Source: Spirilliplanes yamanashiensis (GTDB lineage: Bacteria > Actinomycetota > Actinomycetes > Mycobacteriales > Micromonosporaceae). From it: a DNA stretch of 64,000 nucleotides. The position numbers were made by a program, and so were the translations under genes. The notes below the pieces were generated by a model, which was given only the letters and a program-made list of their open reading frames with translations, was not told where the DNA came from and searched no databases. The DNA lies in the NCBI RefSeq assembly GCF_016863475.1, contig NZ_BOOY01000010.1:36184-100183 (forward strand). The letters run 5' to 3'. Of the stretch, positions 33,471 through 41,501 are shown one piece after another; within the stretch, counting starts at the first letter, position 1; each line of letters begins with the position of its first letter.

Positions 33471-34117
33471 CGCGCCTCCAAGGCGGTTTTCCGGACGATG
33501 ACGGACCCGGACCGACCCGCGGTCCGCAACACGACGGTCGGGGTCTCCTTCGGCAGGCCGTCCCACAGCCCGTCGGACTCACCGCTGAACCGCATGTCGC
33601 GCCCGTCCAGGTCCCCGATCAACACATCCCAGTCCCCGGGTACGACCAGATCGACGGTCCCGCCCAGACACGCGGCCCGGACCTCCACGACCCCCCGCGG
33701 CTCGCTCAGCTCCACAACGACCTTCGCGAACACCGTGGTCACGGACACGACCCGCGGCGACCGCTCCAGCTCCACCCGCCGCGGCACGAACACGGCCAAC
33801 CCGCTCCACACGTCGTCGAGCTCCGGATCCTGGTCCCCGACCAGCCCGAACACCCCGGCGACCAGCAACGCCGACGCCGTCAGCCCCGGCGGCACACTGA
33901 TGCCCCCGACCCCGAACGCGGCGGCGAGCAGAATCCCGACGAGCACCGCGGCGATCACCGACCCCACCGGACGCCGCCGCCCCGCATCCACCGCCACCAC
34001 GACGGCGAGCAGCACACCGAGCACGGGCGCGGGGAAGATGTCGACGCCGGCATACCGCGTCAACAACCCGGCAACGCCCGCCCCGACGAGCAGCACGGGA
34101 CCGATCCGTCGCCTCAC
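33467..34117 (-). CDS. LiaF-like membrane protein
   Basis: 216 residues from GTG 34117. Four hydrophobic segments (about 7-115) precede a beta-helix-like domain (VVSVTTVFAKVVVELSEPRG, RAACLGGTVDLVVPGDWDV) typical of the LiaF/toast-rack proteins linked to cell-envelope stress response. First gene of a two-gene operon. No Lia-type sensor kinase is next to it; the nearest LytS-like kinase is at 58088. Function by family only. Confidence 0.68.
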   Translation of the reverse strand: MRRRIGPVLLVGAGVAGLLTRYAGVDIFPAPVLGVLLAVVVAVDAGRRRPVGSVIAAVLVGILLAAAFGVGGISVPPGLTASALLVAGVFGLVGDQDPELDDVWSGLAVFVPRRVELERSPRVVSVTTVFAKVVVELSEPRGVVEVRAACLGGTVDLVVPGDWDVLIGDLDGRDMRFSGESDGLWDGLPKETPTVVLRTAGRSGSVIVRKTALEAR

Positions 34118-34296
34118 GCCCGATCCTGCCCTCTCTGCACACTCCTGCTCACTGTGGTCCTATTCACCCTAACCACGCAGTTGGAGGTTGATAGCGAAGA
34201 TTCGCCGAGGTCGATGCGGTTGATCCTCGGACGGGCGACGCGGAGGGATCTGGCAGACTGGATAGCGGCGACACCGGCTCGGCCCGGCGACGCCGG

Positions 34297-34388
34297 GGAG
34301 GGTTCGCCTAGTGGCCGATGGCGGCGGTCTTGAAAACCGCTATGGGTGGTGACACTCATCGTGGGTTCGAATCCCACACCCTCCGCCA
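34297..34388 (+). tRNA. tRNA-Ser (anticodon TGA)
   Basis: Type-II tRNA with acceptor stem GGAGGGT (34297-34303) pairing with ACCCTCC (34378-34384), discriminator G and an encoded CCA (34386-34388). The anticodon loop CTTGAAA in a GCGGT/ACCGC stem gives TGA, reading TCN codons. Long variable arm present. Confidence 0.95.
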
Positions 34389-34400
34389 CTACGACGCGAA

Positions 34401-34440
34401 AGGCCCCGCTGAGCTGCGTGAACGCAGCCCGACGGGGCCT
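34401..34440 (+). terminator. Terminator after tRNA-Ser
   Basis: Outer arms AGGCCCCG (34401-34408) and CGGGGCCT (34433-34440), with a second hairpin GCTGCG/CGCAGC inside. Confidence 0.65.
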
Positions 34441-34670
34441 CTGCCGCATGCGGGGCCGGCCTCACTCGGTCCCGCTCGATCTTGCTGGGGCTGGCACGCT
34501 CGCCCAAATGCGGCCCAACGGCCGCCGCGCGTGGCTGCCACACCGACTGCGCAGGAAGGCAGACGCGATGCAGTTCCAGGGCGCCGGCCTAGGGCGACGA
34601 TCGCACGAAGGAGCCGTCCGACTGCTCGTTCTGCCGGTCGACCAGGGCCTGTTCGATCAGGTACGCCCGC

Positions 34671-34853
34671 CTACGACGGAACCTGGAACCGCTCGATCGC
34701 GGCCGCAGCCTCCTCACACTTCTTGACGTACGGCAGCACCTCCGCCCACCGCGGTCCGCCAGCCTCGCTGTTTTCAAGGAGGACTCGCAGTTCTTCGCGG
34801 GCGGCCTCCTGGGCTGCGAACAGGTCGACCAGTTCTGGAGATTCGGACGTCAT
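34671..34853 (-). CDS. Small hypothetical acidic protein
   Basis: 60 residues from ATG 34853. Helical and acidic (LVDLFAAQEAAREELRVLLE, YVKKCEEAAAAIERF), consistent with a short coiled coil. No ribosome site or -10 hexamer is convincing, so the call rests on amino-acid composition and frame. Same strand as the GNAT-like gene 122 bp upstream. Confidence 0.45.
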   Translation of the reverse strand: MTSESPELVDLFAAQEAAREELRVLLENSEAGGPRWAEVLPYVKKCEEAAAAIERFQVPS

Positions 34854-34975
34854 GGGTCCGATCTTGTCACCCGAGGTAGTCAGCCCGAGGGAGCTCGCAC
34901 CAATCGAATACGCGAGCCTGCCAGTACAGCAGTGCGGATGCCGGATAGCCGACATGTCACTGACAGCAACGTTCC

Positions 34976-35713
34976 CTAGCGCCCGTTGCGCAGGTGTGGG
35001 CAGGGTCCGTCCGCCTCGGCTTCGAATCCGCCGAACCGGACGCCCATCTTCGTCCAGAAGGTGCCCGCGGTCGGGTAGTGGACCGTGGTGCGCCACCGGT
35101 ACCCGGGGTGCCGCCGAAGGATGGTACGGATGGTGCGCTCACCCAAGCCCAGACCCTTGTAAGGCTCATATACGTCCAGCTTACGGAGGTATCCGCGCCG
35201 GCATTGGTCGCAGACCTGGTAGTCCAGCTTGCCGACAATCCGCCGGCCGAGCCGCAGCAGCATCAGGTGGTGACCGTCAGGCTGCTCTGGCAGCTGGTGC
35301 TCGAAGCGCAGCCGCGCCTGATGCCACCAGCGCCGCGGCCACCACCGCCGCAGCGCCACCCGCCGCGGCCACTGGTACGGCTGCGGGTCGGGGAACAGCT
35401 CTTGGGACAGCTGCTCGGAGAAGCGCTGCCGGCCGGCTTCGTCGGTATCGGCACCGACGGCATCGAGGTGCTGCAACGCCTGCTCGAGAAATGCGATTCT
35501 CGGGTCGTGTTCTTCGCCGGCGTCACCCTGCCGCTCCCGGCACAGCTCGAGCGCCGCCCGGATCCGGGCGGCATCGCAGCCGTAGAGGTTCAAAGCCACC
35601 TTCATCGTGGCCGCGAACCGTTCAGGGCCCGCATCCTCCACGTTGCAGGCGAAGCCGAAGGCGGACATGGCATCGCTCTCCGCTTGGGACCTTGGTTCAT
35701 CCAGGTCGGCCAT
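34976..35713 (-). CDS. GNAT-like acetyltransferase with helical N-terminal domain
   Basis: 245 residues from ATG 35713, leaderless behind TATGGT (35720-35725). Residues 1-100 are helical and polar. The C-terminal part has the acyl-CoA loop of GNAT enzymes (VYEPYKGLGLGERTIRTIL) after LRKLDVY, then TTVHYPTAGTFWTKMGVRFGG, where the tyrosine/phenylalanine pattern fits the end of the fold. Two cysteines, CDQC, sit just before it. Substrate unknown. Confidence 0.65.
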   Translation of the reverse strand: MADLDEPRSQAESDAMSAFGFACNVEDAGPERFAATMKVALNLYGCDAARIRAALELCRERQGDAGEEHDPRIAFLEQALQHLDAVGADTDEAGRQRFSEQLSQELFPDPQPYQWPRRVALRRWWPRRWWHQARLRFEHQLPEQPDGHHLMLLRLGRRIVGKLDYQVCDQCRRGYLRKLDVYEPYKGLGLGERTIRTILRRHPGYRWRTTVHYPTAGTFWTKMGVRFGGFEAEADGPCPHLRNGR

Positions 35714-36197
35714 GCGCGGACCATAACGCCGGAGTACGACACTCGCGGCTGATGTTCTCGCCGGGACCCCGACATGGCCTGGGACCACTTCTCACCGTCT
35801 CGGCGCCGCCGCCGTCCCGCAAGGTCCGGGTCAGTGCGTCCCGCGTCGGCAGCTGCCCTCCGCTCTTCAGCCCGCGTACGTCCATCGTGAGCGACCGCCA
35901 CCGGTTACGGGCACTCACGGAGCCGTAGGCCCCGGTTGAGCCCCACCGGACCGATGCCAGCCGGCGGCACGTCACGCTGTCAGACACCTCGCTTCACAGC
36001 GGGCCTCTGGGCGGCCAAGGGCTGATCGCGGCACTGCGACGGCTCACGGACCGCGCCAGACCGCATCGTTGACGCGCTGGGAGACGAGCGACCGCGTCGG
36101 CGGACGGTGGGCGGACCTGCCCTTCCAAGGCCGGACTCGGCTGGTTGTGTGGATGGAAAAAGTGTGACGGCCGGCGCAATTGCGGGCAACATCAGAC
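35714..36197. other. 484-bp stretch without a credible gene
   Basis: Apart from the -10 of the GNAT-like gene (35720-35725), short frames here lack start signals and known motifs. It may hold relics or the promoter of the DUF5655 gene; nothing specific was seen. Confidence 0.4.
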
Positions 36198-36587
36198 ATG
36201 GCCCAGACCACCCCCGAAGAGTTCTTCGCCGAGGTCGGCGAGGGCCTCACCGTCTTCCGGCACGTCGACGACCTGGTGCGCCGTGTCGCGCCGGACGTCA
36301 CTGTGCGCGTCTCGAAGAGTCAGGTGGCGTTTCGCCGGCGACGTGGCTTCGCCTTCCTCTGGCTGCCCGGGCAGTACCTGGCGAAGCCGGCGGCCGACAT
36401 CGTGCTCTCGATCGCGCTGCGCCGGCGTTTGCGCTCGGACAGGTTCAAGGAGATCGTGCACCCCGCCGCCGGCACCTGGATGCATCACCTGGAGATCCAT
36501 TCCGTCCGGGACGTGGACGACGAGGTGGCCGGGTGGCTGCGGGAGGCGGCGGGGGACGCCGCCGCCCCGGGATCCGCGAGGGGATGA
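36198..36587 (+). CDS. DUF5655 domain protein
   Basis: 129 residues from ATG 36198. The domain covers almost the whole protein: TPEEFFAEVGEGLTVFRHVD, VTVRVSKSQVAFRRRRGFAFLW and the terminal MHHLEIHSVRDVDDEVAGWL, which match DUF5655. The family has a DNA-transport-protein-like fold of unknown role and often sits alone, as here. No clear ribosome site. Confidence 0.75.
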   Translation: MAQTTPEEFFAEVGEGLTVFRHVDDLVRRVAPDVTVRVSKSQVAFRRRRGFAFLWLPGQYLAKPAADIVLSIALRRRLRSDRFKEIVHPAAGTWMHHLEIHSVRDVDDEVAGWLREAAGDAAAPGSARG

Positions 36588-36713
36588 CCCCCGGTGCCGG
36601 CCTGCCGGTGACGGCCACCGGACACAGTGGCCTTCGGCGGCGGGCACCGCGAGACTGGGGCGATGGTGGAGTCATGACGGCGGCGGCGCTCGCGCCCGGC
36701 GGGTGACGCCGGG

Positions 36714-38015
36714 ATGGCCGGGGACGGGTCGCGGCGGGCGTTGATCGTGGCCAATGCGGTGTACGACGATGCCGGGCTGGCCGGGTTGGTGGCGCCGGCC
36801 GGGGATGCCGCCGGGCTGGCGCGGGTGCTGGCGGATCCGGAGGTCTGCGGGTTCGAGGTCAGTGTGCTCGTGGACGGGTCGTCGGCGGAGGTGCGGCGGG
36901 CGGTCGACGATTTCCTGGCCGAGCGGGAGCGGGGGGACCTGCTGCTGTTGTACTTCTCCTGCCACGGGTTGAAGGACGAGCAGGGGCGGTTGTACTTCGC
37001 GGCCCGCGACACCCGGCGCGACCGGTTGCCGTCCACGGCGACGCCGGCGGGGTTCGTCAACGAGCTGTTGCTGGGGTGCCGGTCGCGGCGCAAGGTGCTG
37101 GTTCTGGACTGCTGTTACAGCGGCGCGTTCGCCACCGGGTTGCGGGTGAAGTCGGATCCGCAGGTGCACACGGCCGCGCACTTCGACGCGCGGGGCATGG
37201 TGGTGCTGACGGCGTCGGACGCGGCGCAGTACGCGTTCGACGGGGATGCGGTGCGGGGTTCGGCGGCGCGCTCGGCGTTCACGGAGGCGTTGATCGCGGG
37301 GTTGGCGACGGGCGAGGCGGACCTCGACGGGGACGGGCTGGTCTCCGTCGACGACGCGCACGAGTTCGTTCGCCGCCGGCTGGCCGACCTGCCGCAGCGG
37401 CAGAGTCCCCGCAAGTGGGAGTTCGACGTGCAGGGCCGGATCGTGCTGGGCCGGTCGGGGCGGCCCGCCGGGGCGGCGGCGCCGCCGGCGGTGCTGCCGC
37501 CGGCGCCCGCCGGGGCGGAGCCGGTCGTCCGGCAGCCGGCCTGGTGGGGCGCGCTCGCGGCGGCCGCGGCCGCCGCCGCTGGGGTGTCGGGGCTGGTCGG
37601 TTGGGTGCTGGCGCGGTGGGCGTACGGGGCGCTGCCCGACGAGTACGTGGCGCCGGGTGTCGCCGGTGCGGCGCTGGCCGCCGCCCTCGCGGGGGGCGCC
37701 TGGGGTGCCGCCTACGCCGTGGTGGGGGCGCTCGGCCCGCCGGTGCGGGCCGACGGGCGCGGGCCGTTCCTGCGCTGGGCGCGGCTGCTGGGCACGGTGG
37801 TCGTCCCGCGCAAGCCGCGCCCGTTCCTGCGGGCGCTGGCCGAGGCCGTGCCGCTGAACGTGGCCGGCACGCTGGCGGTGTGCGGGGCCCTCGCCGCGCT
37901 CACCCACCCCGCGCTCGGCGCCGAGGGCCGGGAACGCCTGTTCCACCTGGCCTTCGTCGTGCTGACCGCGGTGCCGCTCGGGGCGTATCTGCGCCGCGCG
38001 GCGGGGCCGGACTGA
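36714..38015 (+). CDS. Caspase-family (C14) peptidase with C-terminal membrane domain
   Basis: 433 residues from ATG 36714. Residues about 5-245 form a caspase/metacaspase-like domain: catalytic histidine H84 in LYFSCHG and catalytic cysteine C134 in VLDCCYSG, plus RSAFTEALIAGL typical of bacterial caspases. An Asp-rich segment EADLDGDGLVSVDDAHEF lies at about 202-220 and resembles an EF-hand/dockerin-like calcium loop. After a Pro/Ala linker, four hydrophobic segments (about 275-430) anchor it. Bacterial caspases act in programmed cell death, immunity or signal proteolysis; no defence partner is encoded nearby. Confidence 0.85.
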   Translation: MAGDGSRRALIVANAVYDDAGLAGLVAPAGDAAGLARVLADPEVCGFEVSVLVDGSSAEVRRAVDDFLAERERGDLLLLYFSCHGLKDEQGRLYFAARDTRRDRLPSTATPAGFVNELLLGCRSRRKVLVLDCCYSGAFATGLRVKSDPQVHTAAHFDARGMVVLTASDAAQYAFDGDAVRGSAARSAFTEALIAGLATGEADLDGDGLVSVDDAHEFVRRRLADLPQRQSPRKWEFDVQGRIVLGRSGRPAGAAAPPAVLPPAPAGAEPVVRQPAWWGALAAAAAAAAGVSGLVGWVLARWAYGALPDEYVAPGVAGAALAAALAGGAWGAAYAVVGALGPPVRADGRGPFLRWARLLGTVVVPRKPRPFLRALAEAVPLNVAGTLAVCGALAALTHPALGAEGRERLFHLAFVVLTAVPLGAYLRRAAGPD

Positions 38016-38018
38016 CGC

Positions 38019-38450
38019 TCAGCGCCGGCGGCGGGCGGCCCAGCGGCCGCGCAGTTCCATCGTCACGGCGCCGACCACCGTGGTGGCCAGGCCCAGCCCG
38101 ATGAGCAGCATGAACATGCCGACGCCGTACAGGCCGGTGTCGTCGGTGGCGGCGGCATGGGCGGTCCAGGCCGCCGTGAACGCCACGGTCAGGGCGGCGC
38201 CCGCCGGGACCGGGCGGACGCCCGCCAGGAGGGCGCCGACGAACAGGGCCAGCAGGGTCACGGCGCAGCCGACCACCTGCCACGCCTCGTACGGGCCGCT
38301 GCTGACGCCCGTCGCCGGGTCGACCTGGTACTGGCTGTCCCAGCCCAGCCATGCGAACCACGTCAGCACGGCGCCGGCCGCGACGGCGATGGTTCCCAGC
38401 ACCGGGAAACGGGGGTTGGAACGGCTCTGGCCTGCGGAGATCGAAGTCAT
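38019..38450 (-). CDS. Hypothetical four-helix membrane protein
   Basis: 143 residues from ATG 38450, leaderless behind TAGGTT (38458-38463). Four hydrophobic segments: about 18-38, 60-80, 85-103 and 111-130, with a basic C-terminus (RGRWAARRRR). No recognised family. Convergent with the caspase-like gene; stops are 3 bp apart. Confidence 0.65.
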   Translation of the reverse strand: MTSISAGQSRSNPRFPVLGTIAVAAGAVLTWFAWLGWDSQYQVDPATGVSSGPYEAWQVVGCAVTLLALFVGALLAGVRPVPAGAALTVAFTAAWTAHAAATDDTGLYGVGMFMLLIGLGLATTVVGAVTMELRGRWAARRRR

Positions 38451-38530
38451 GGCGGTGAACCTACGGGGGCGCCGGCCGGGCGGTCCTGAGCTGGCGTACT
38501 CAGCCCGGGTACTCAAGGGATACTCGTCCG

Positions 38531-39100
38531 GTGAGCTGGGCGCCGGTGTGGCAGGCCGCCGGCATGTTCTCGGTGACCAACATCGACGACCTGCTGGTGC
38601 TCGCCGTGTTCTTCGGGCGGGTGGCCGGGCGGCGGGCGTGGCGGGTCGTCGCGGGGCAGTACCTGGGGTTCGCCGGGATCGTCGCCGTGGCGGTGGTGGG
38701 GGCGCTGGGCGCCGGGCTGCTGCCGGACGCCGTCGTGCCGTACCTGGGGATCCTGCCGTTGGTTCTCGGCCTGAAGGCGGCGTGGGCGCTGTGGCGCCGC
38801 GGCGACGACGACGGCGAGCCCGCCGACGCGGTCGGGGTGTGGCAGGTCGCGGCCGTCACGTTCGCGAACGGGGGCGACAACATCGGGGTGTACGTGCCGG
38901 TGTTCGCCGTGGCCGGCGGCGGGGCGATGGCCGTGTACGTGGCGGTGTTCCTCGCCGGGGTGGCGGTGTGGTGCGCGGGCGGCTGGTTCCTGGCGACGCG
39001 GCCGGTCGCGGCGCGGGTGCTCGGCCGGTGGGGGCACGTGATCCTGCCGGTGGTGCTCATCGGGATCGGCGTGGTGATCCTCGTTGAGGGCGGCGGCTAG
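38531..39100 (+). CDS. CadD-type cadmium resistance transporter-like protein
   Basis: 189 residues from GTG 38531. Five to six hydrophobic segments with the CadD/LysE-like motifs NIDDLLVLAVFFG near the N-terminus and FANGGDNIGVYVPVFA in the middle, each with conserved acidic residues likely to touch cation. Relatives export cadmium or similar cations. Three TACTC repeats lie just upstream (38497, 38510, 38521). Stop codon shares CTAG with the next convergent gene. Confidence 0.8.
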   Translation: MSWAPVWQAAGMFSVTNIDDLLVLAVFFGRVAGRRAWRVVAGQYLGFAGIVAVAVVGALGAGLLPDAVVPYLGILPLVLGLKAAWALWRRGDDDGEPADAVGVWQVAAVTFANGGDNIGVYVPVFAVAGGGAMAVYVAVFLAGVAVWCAGGWFLATRPVAARVLGRWGHVILPVVLIGIGVVILVEGGG

Positions 39101-39585
39101 GACGGCGGCGAGGAGGGCGGCGAGGGCGGGGGCGGGGTCTCCCGGGCCAGACGCAGGGCGTCCAGGCGGGCCTGGGCGCGCTGCACCGCCGCCCGGGACC
39201 GTTCCAGGAACGCGTCGCTGCGGTCCAGCCGGGAGACCTCGCGGGCGAACGCCTCCTCGATGCGGTCCAGGGGGTCCGGCGGTTCGGTGTCGCCCTGGGC
39301 GGAGCGCTCGTCCAGCAGGCGTTCGCGGGTCGTGGCGTTCGTCTCGCGGCTGTCGGCCAGCGCCTCGCGCTCGTTGGCCTCCCGTTCGCGGCGCTCGGCG
39401 ATCACCTCGCGCTCGGCGACCACCCGTTCGCGCTCCTCCACCGCCTCGCGCTGGACGGTCGTCTTCGCCTCCAGGCCGGCCAGCCGCCGCTCGCGGGCGT
39501 CCAGCAGCCGCTCGCGGGCGTCGAGGGTCTGCTGGCGCTCCGTCAGGTAGCGGTCGCGCGCATTCCAGTTGTCGTCGGGGAACAC
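39097..39585 (-). CDS. Coiled-coil protein with Arg/Glu heptads
   Basis: 162 residues from GTG 39585, leaderless behind TACGAT (39592-39597). Residues about 10-95 are a continuous coiled coil of short repeats (LDARERLLDARERRL, VEERERVVAEREVIAERRE), similar in style to the frameshifted repeat gene at 7767-8287. The C-terminus is Pro/Ser-rich. Probably structural; no known family. Confidence 0.7.
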   Translation of the reverse strand: MFPDDNWNARDRYLTERQQTLDARERLLDARERRLAGLEAKTTVQREAVEERERVVAEREVIAERREREANEREALADSRETNATTRERLLDERSAQGDTEPPDPLDRIEEAFAREVSRLDRSDAFLERSRAAVQRAQARLDALRLARETPPPPSPPSSPPS

Positions 39586-39622
39586 CCCTCGATCGTAAGC
39601 GGACGGCCCGGGCCCGGCGGCG

Positions 39623-40180
39623 TCACGACGGGGCGAACGAGACGTCCTTCGTCTCCACCGTGCCGGCGGTGCGGCCCGGGGCGGTCTGGTCGGCCCAGTA
39701 CAGGTTCGTGTGGGCGATGACCTGGCCGGGCGGCGGGGCGCCCCACTGCGACAGGTCCTCGGTGGTGTGCGCGTCGCTGACCAGCGTGGTGTCGTACCCC
39801 CGGACCAGCGCGCCGTGCAGCGTCGAGCGGACGCAGGCGTCGGTCTGCGCGCCGGTGACGACCAGCCGGCCGACGCCGAGCCCCGCCAGCACCGTCTCCA
39901 GCGTGGTGTCCTCGAAGGAGTCGCTGTAGTTCTTCTCGATGCGCGGCTCGGCCGGGTCGGGCGTCAGCTCGCCGACGATGCGCCACTCGTCGCTGCCGTA
40001 CGCCAGGCCGTCATCGGAGTGCTGGACCCAGACGACCGGGACCCGCTCGCGGCGGGCCCGCTCGACGAGACCGGCGATGTTCGCCACGACGGCGTCGCGC
40101 TCGTGGGCGCCCGCCACGACGCCCTGCTGCACGTCGATGACCAGCAGGGCGGTGTGCGGCCGGTTCGGCAGTGTCGTCAT
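39623..40180 (-). CDS. Isochorismatase-family cysteine hydrolase
   Basis: 185 residues from ATG 40180. The catalytic triad is visible: D16 (LLVIDVQQG), K83 (RIEKNYSDSF) and C116 (GAQTDACVRST). The cis-peptide motif VTGAQTD fits nicotinamidase/N-carbamoylsarcosine-type hydrolases rather than true isochorismatase. The start codon overlaps the stop of the MOSC gene (ATGA), and TACGGT (40188-40193) 7 nt upstream could also give a leaderless transcript. Confidence 0.88.
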   Translation of the reverse strand: MTTLPNRPHTALLVIDVQQGVVAGAHERDAVVANIAGLVERARRERVPVVWVQHSDDGLAYGSDEWRIVGELTPDPAEPRIEKNYSDSFEDTTLETVLAGLGVGRLVVTGAQTDACVRSTLHGALVRGYDTTLVSDAHTTEDLSQWGAPPPGQVIAHTNLYWADQTAPGRTAGTVETKDVSFAPS

Positions 40181-40845
40181 GGTTGTGACCGTAGTCCCAG
40201 CCGCTCCTCCAGCAACTCACGCAGCGGCCCGGGCAGGCCCGGCGTGGCGGCGAGCGCGGGCAGGCGGTCCCGGTCGGTCATGAACGCCCCGAACGCGGCG
40301 GCGATCGTGACGCCGTGCGCGGGGCGGTCGGTCACCGTCACCGGGTCGCCGGCGCGCACGTCACCCGGCTCGACGACCCGCAGGTACGCGCCGGGCCGGT
40401 TCTCCAGGGTGAACGTCCTCAGCCAGCGCGGCTCGCCCATCTTCGCCTGGAACGTGGCGCACGGGATGCGCCCGAACGTCGGCTCCAGCACCAGGTCGGC
40501 GCCGATGCGCCAGCGCTCGCCGATCACGGCCCCGTTGACGTCGACGCCGGCCGTGGTGAGGTTCTCGCCGAACAGGCCGCCGGGCAGGGTGCGGCCGAGG
40601 CGCTCCTCCCACCAGTCGTAGTCCTCGCGGGCGTACGCGTAGACGGCCTGGTCGTCGCCGCCGTGGTGCTGGATGTCGAAGATCTGGTCGCCGACCAGGC
40701 CGCTGTGCAGACCGGTCGTCTTCGGGCCGGGGGCGCGCACCGCGACGGGTCCGTCGACGGGCCGCTTGTTGATCCCGGTCACGCCGACGGACTTGGCGGT
40801 GCTCAGCTCGGGGACGGCGAGGTTGACCGACAGGATCGTTCCCAT
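40177..40845 (-). CDS. MOSC-domain protein (YiiM-like)
   Basis: 222 residues from ATG 40845. MOSC features: GVTGINKRPVDGPVAV, the region GLVGDQIFDIQHHGGDDQAVYAYAREDY, GLFGENLTT and the conserved cysteine in GRIPCATFQAKM that binds molybdenum. YiiM-type proteins reduce N-hydroxylated compounds such as 6-hydroxylaminopurine with the molybdenum cofactor. First gene of a two-gene operon with the cysteine hydrolase. Confidence 0.88.
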   Translation of the reverse strand: MGTILSVNLAVPELSTAKSVGVTGINKRPVDGPVAVRAPGPKTTGLHSGLVGDQIFDIQHHGGDDQAVYAYAREDYDWWEERLGRTLPGGLFGENLTTAGVDVNGAVIGERWRIGADLVLEPTFGRIPCATFQAKMGEPRWLRTFTLENRPGAYLRVVEPGDVRAGDPVTVTDRPAHGVTIAAAFGAFMTDRDRLPALAATPGLPGPLRELLEERLGLRSQP

Positions 40846-41018
40846 CCGCCCTGCATACCGGGCGCGGGCCCGGAAGTCGACGGCGTTTCGCGGCCGCCCT
40901 GCACGAACGGCCGACCCGCGGATCGACACCGCCCGGAAGAAGAGTCCCAACGGCCGGGTCACCGGCGTCCCGTCCGTCACTACCCTGTGCATCTGCCCGA
41001 TCACCTGGAGGTGCAGGG

Positions 41019-41501
41019 GTGGCTCTGTCCAGGAGTCCGCGCGTCTACGCGCTGCTCGGCGCCGGCGTGCTCACCCTCGGCGGGCTCGCCGCCGTCGCGG
41101 TGCTGCTGTGGCCGCAGGCCGACGCGCCGGCCACGCCCGCCGCCCCGGCCGCCCCGGCCGACGCCGTCGTCGTGCGCACCACGGCCGACCCCGGTGAGCC
41201 CGAACGCCTCGCCGCCGTCACCGCGCTCGTCGCACAGCTGCCCGCGCAGTTCGCCGCCGCGGACACCAGCGCGCTCACCGCGAGCGCCCGCGAGCAGTTC
41301 GGCGACGTCCGCCGCGCGCTGCCGGCCGGGACCACGCTCGCCGTCGACCCGGCCAGCTGGCACCGCACCGGCGCCGTCGCGTCGATCACCGTCACCGCCA
41401 CCCGGCCCGGGCAGCCGGGCGTCCGGTTCCGGCTCGTCACGGTGCAGGAGGGCGGCGCCTGGCGCGTCCTCAGCACCACCCCGATCGACGAGGCCCGGTG
41501 A
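41019..41501 (+). CDS. Secreted or anchored hypothetical protein
   Basis: 160 residues from GTG 41019 with GGAGGTG five bases upstream. An N-terminal hydrophobic segment (about 10-31) acts as signal or anchor, then a Pro/Ala linker and a compact beta-rich domain (VASITVTATRPG, VRFRLVTVQEGGAWRVLSTT) similar to lumazine-binding-like or NTF2-like domains. Its stop overlaps the GTG of the downstream lipase-like gene (GTGA), so they are translated together. Confidence 0.68.
   Translation: MALSRSPRVYALLGAGVLTLGGLAAVAVLLWPQADAPATPAAPAAPADAVVVRTTADPGEPERLAAVTALVAQLPAQFAAADTSALTASAREQFGDVRRALPAGTTLAVDPASWHRTGAVASITVTATRPGQPGVRFRLVTVQEGGAWRVLSTTPIDEAR

Noticed and set aside
35714..36197. Several 60-100-codon frames on both strands
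   Set aside because: No start signals, family motifs or codon bias consistent with genes.
36714..38450. Caspase and neighbouring membrane gene as a defence cassette
   Set aside because: The neighbour is convergent with its own promoter and lacks any effector or sensor motif; no nuclease, TIR or NTPase gene is present.
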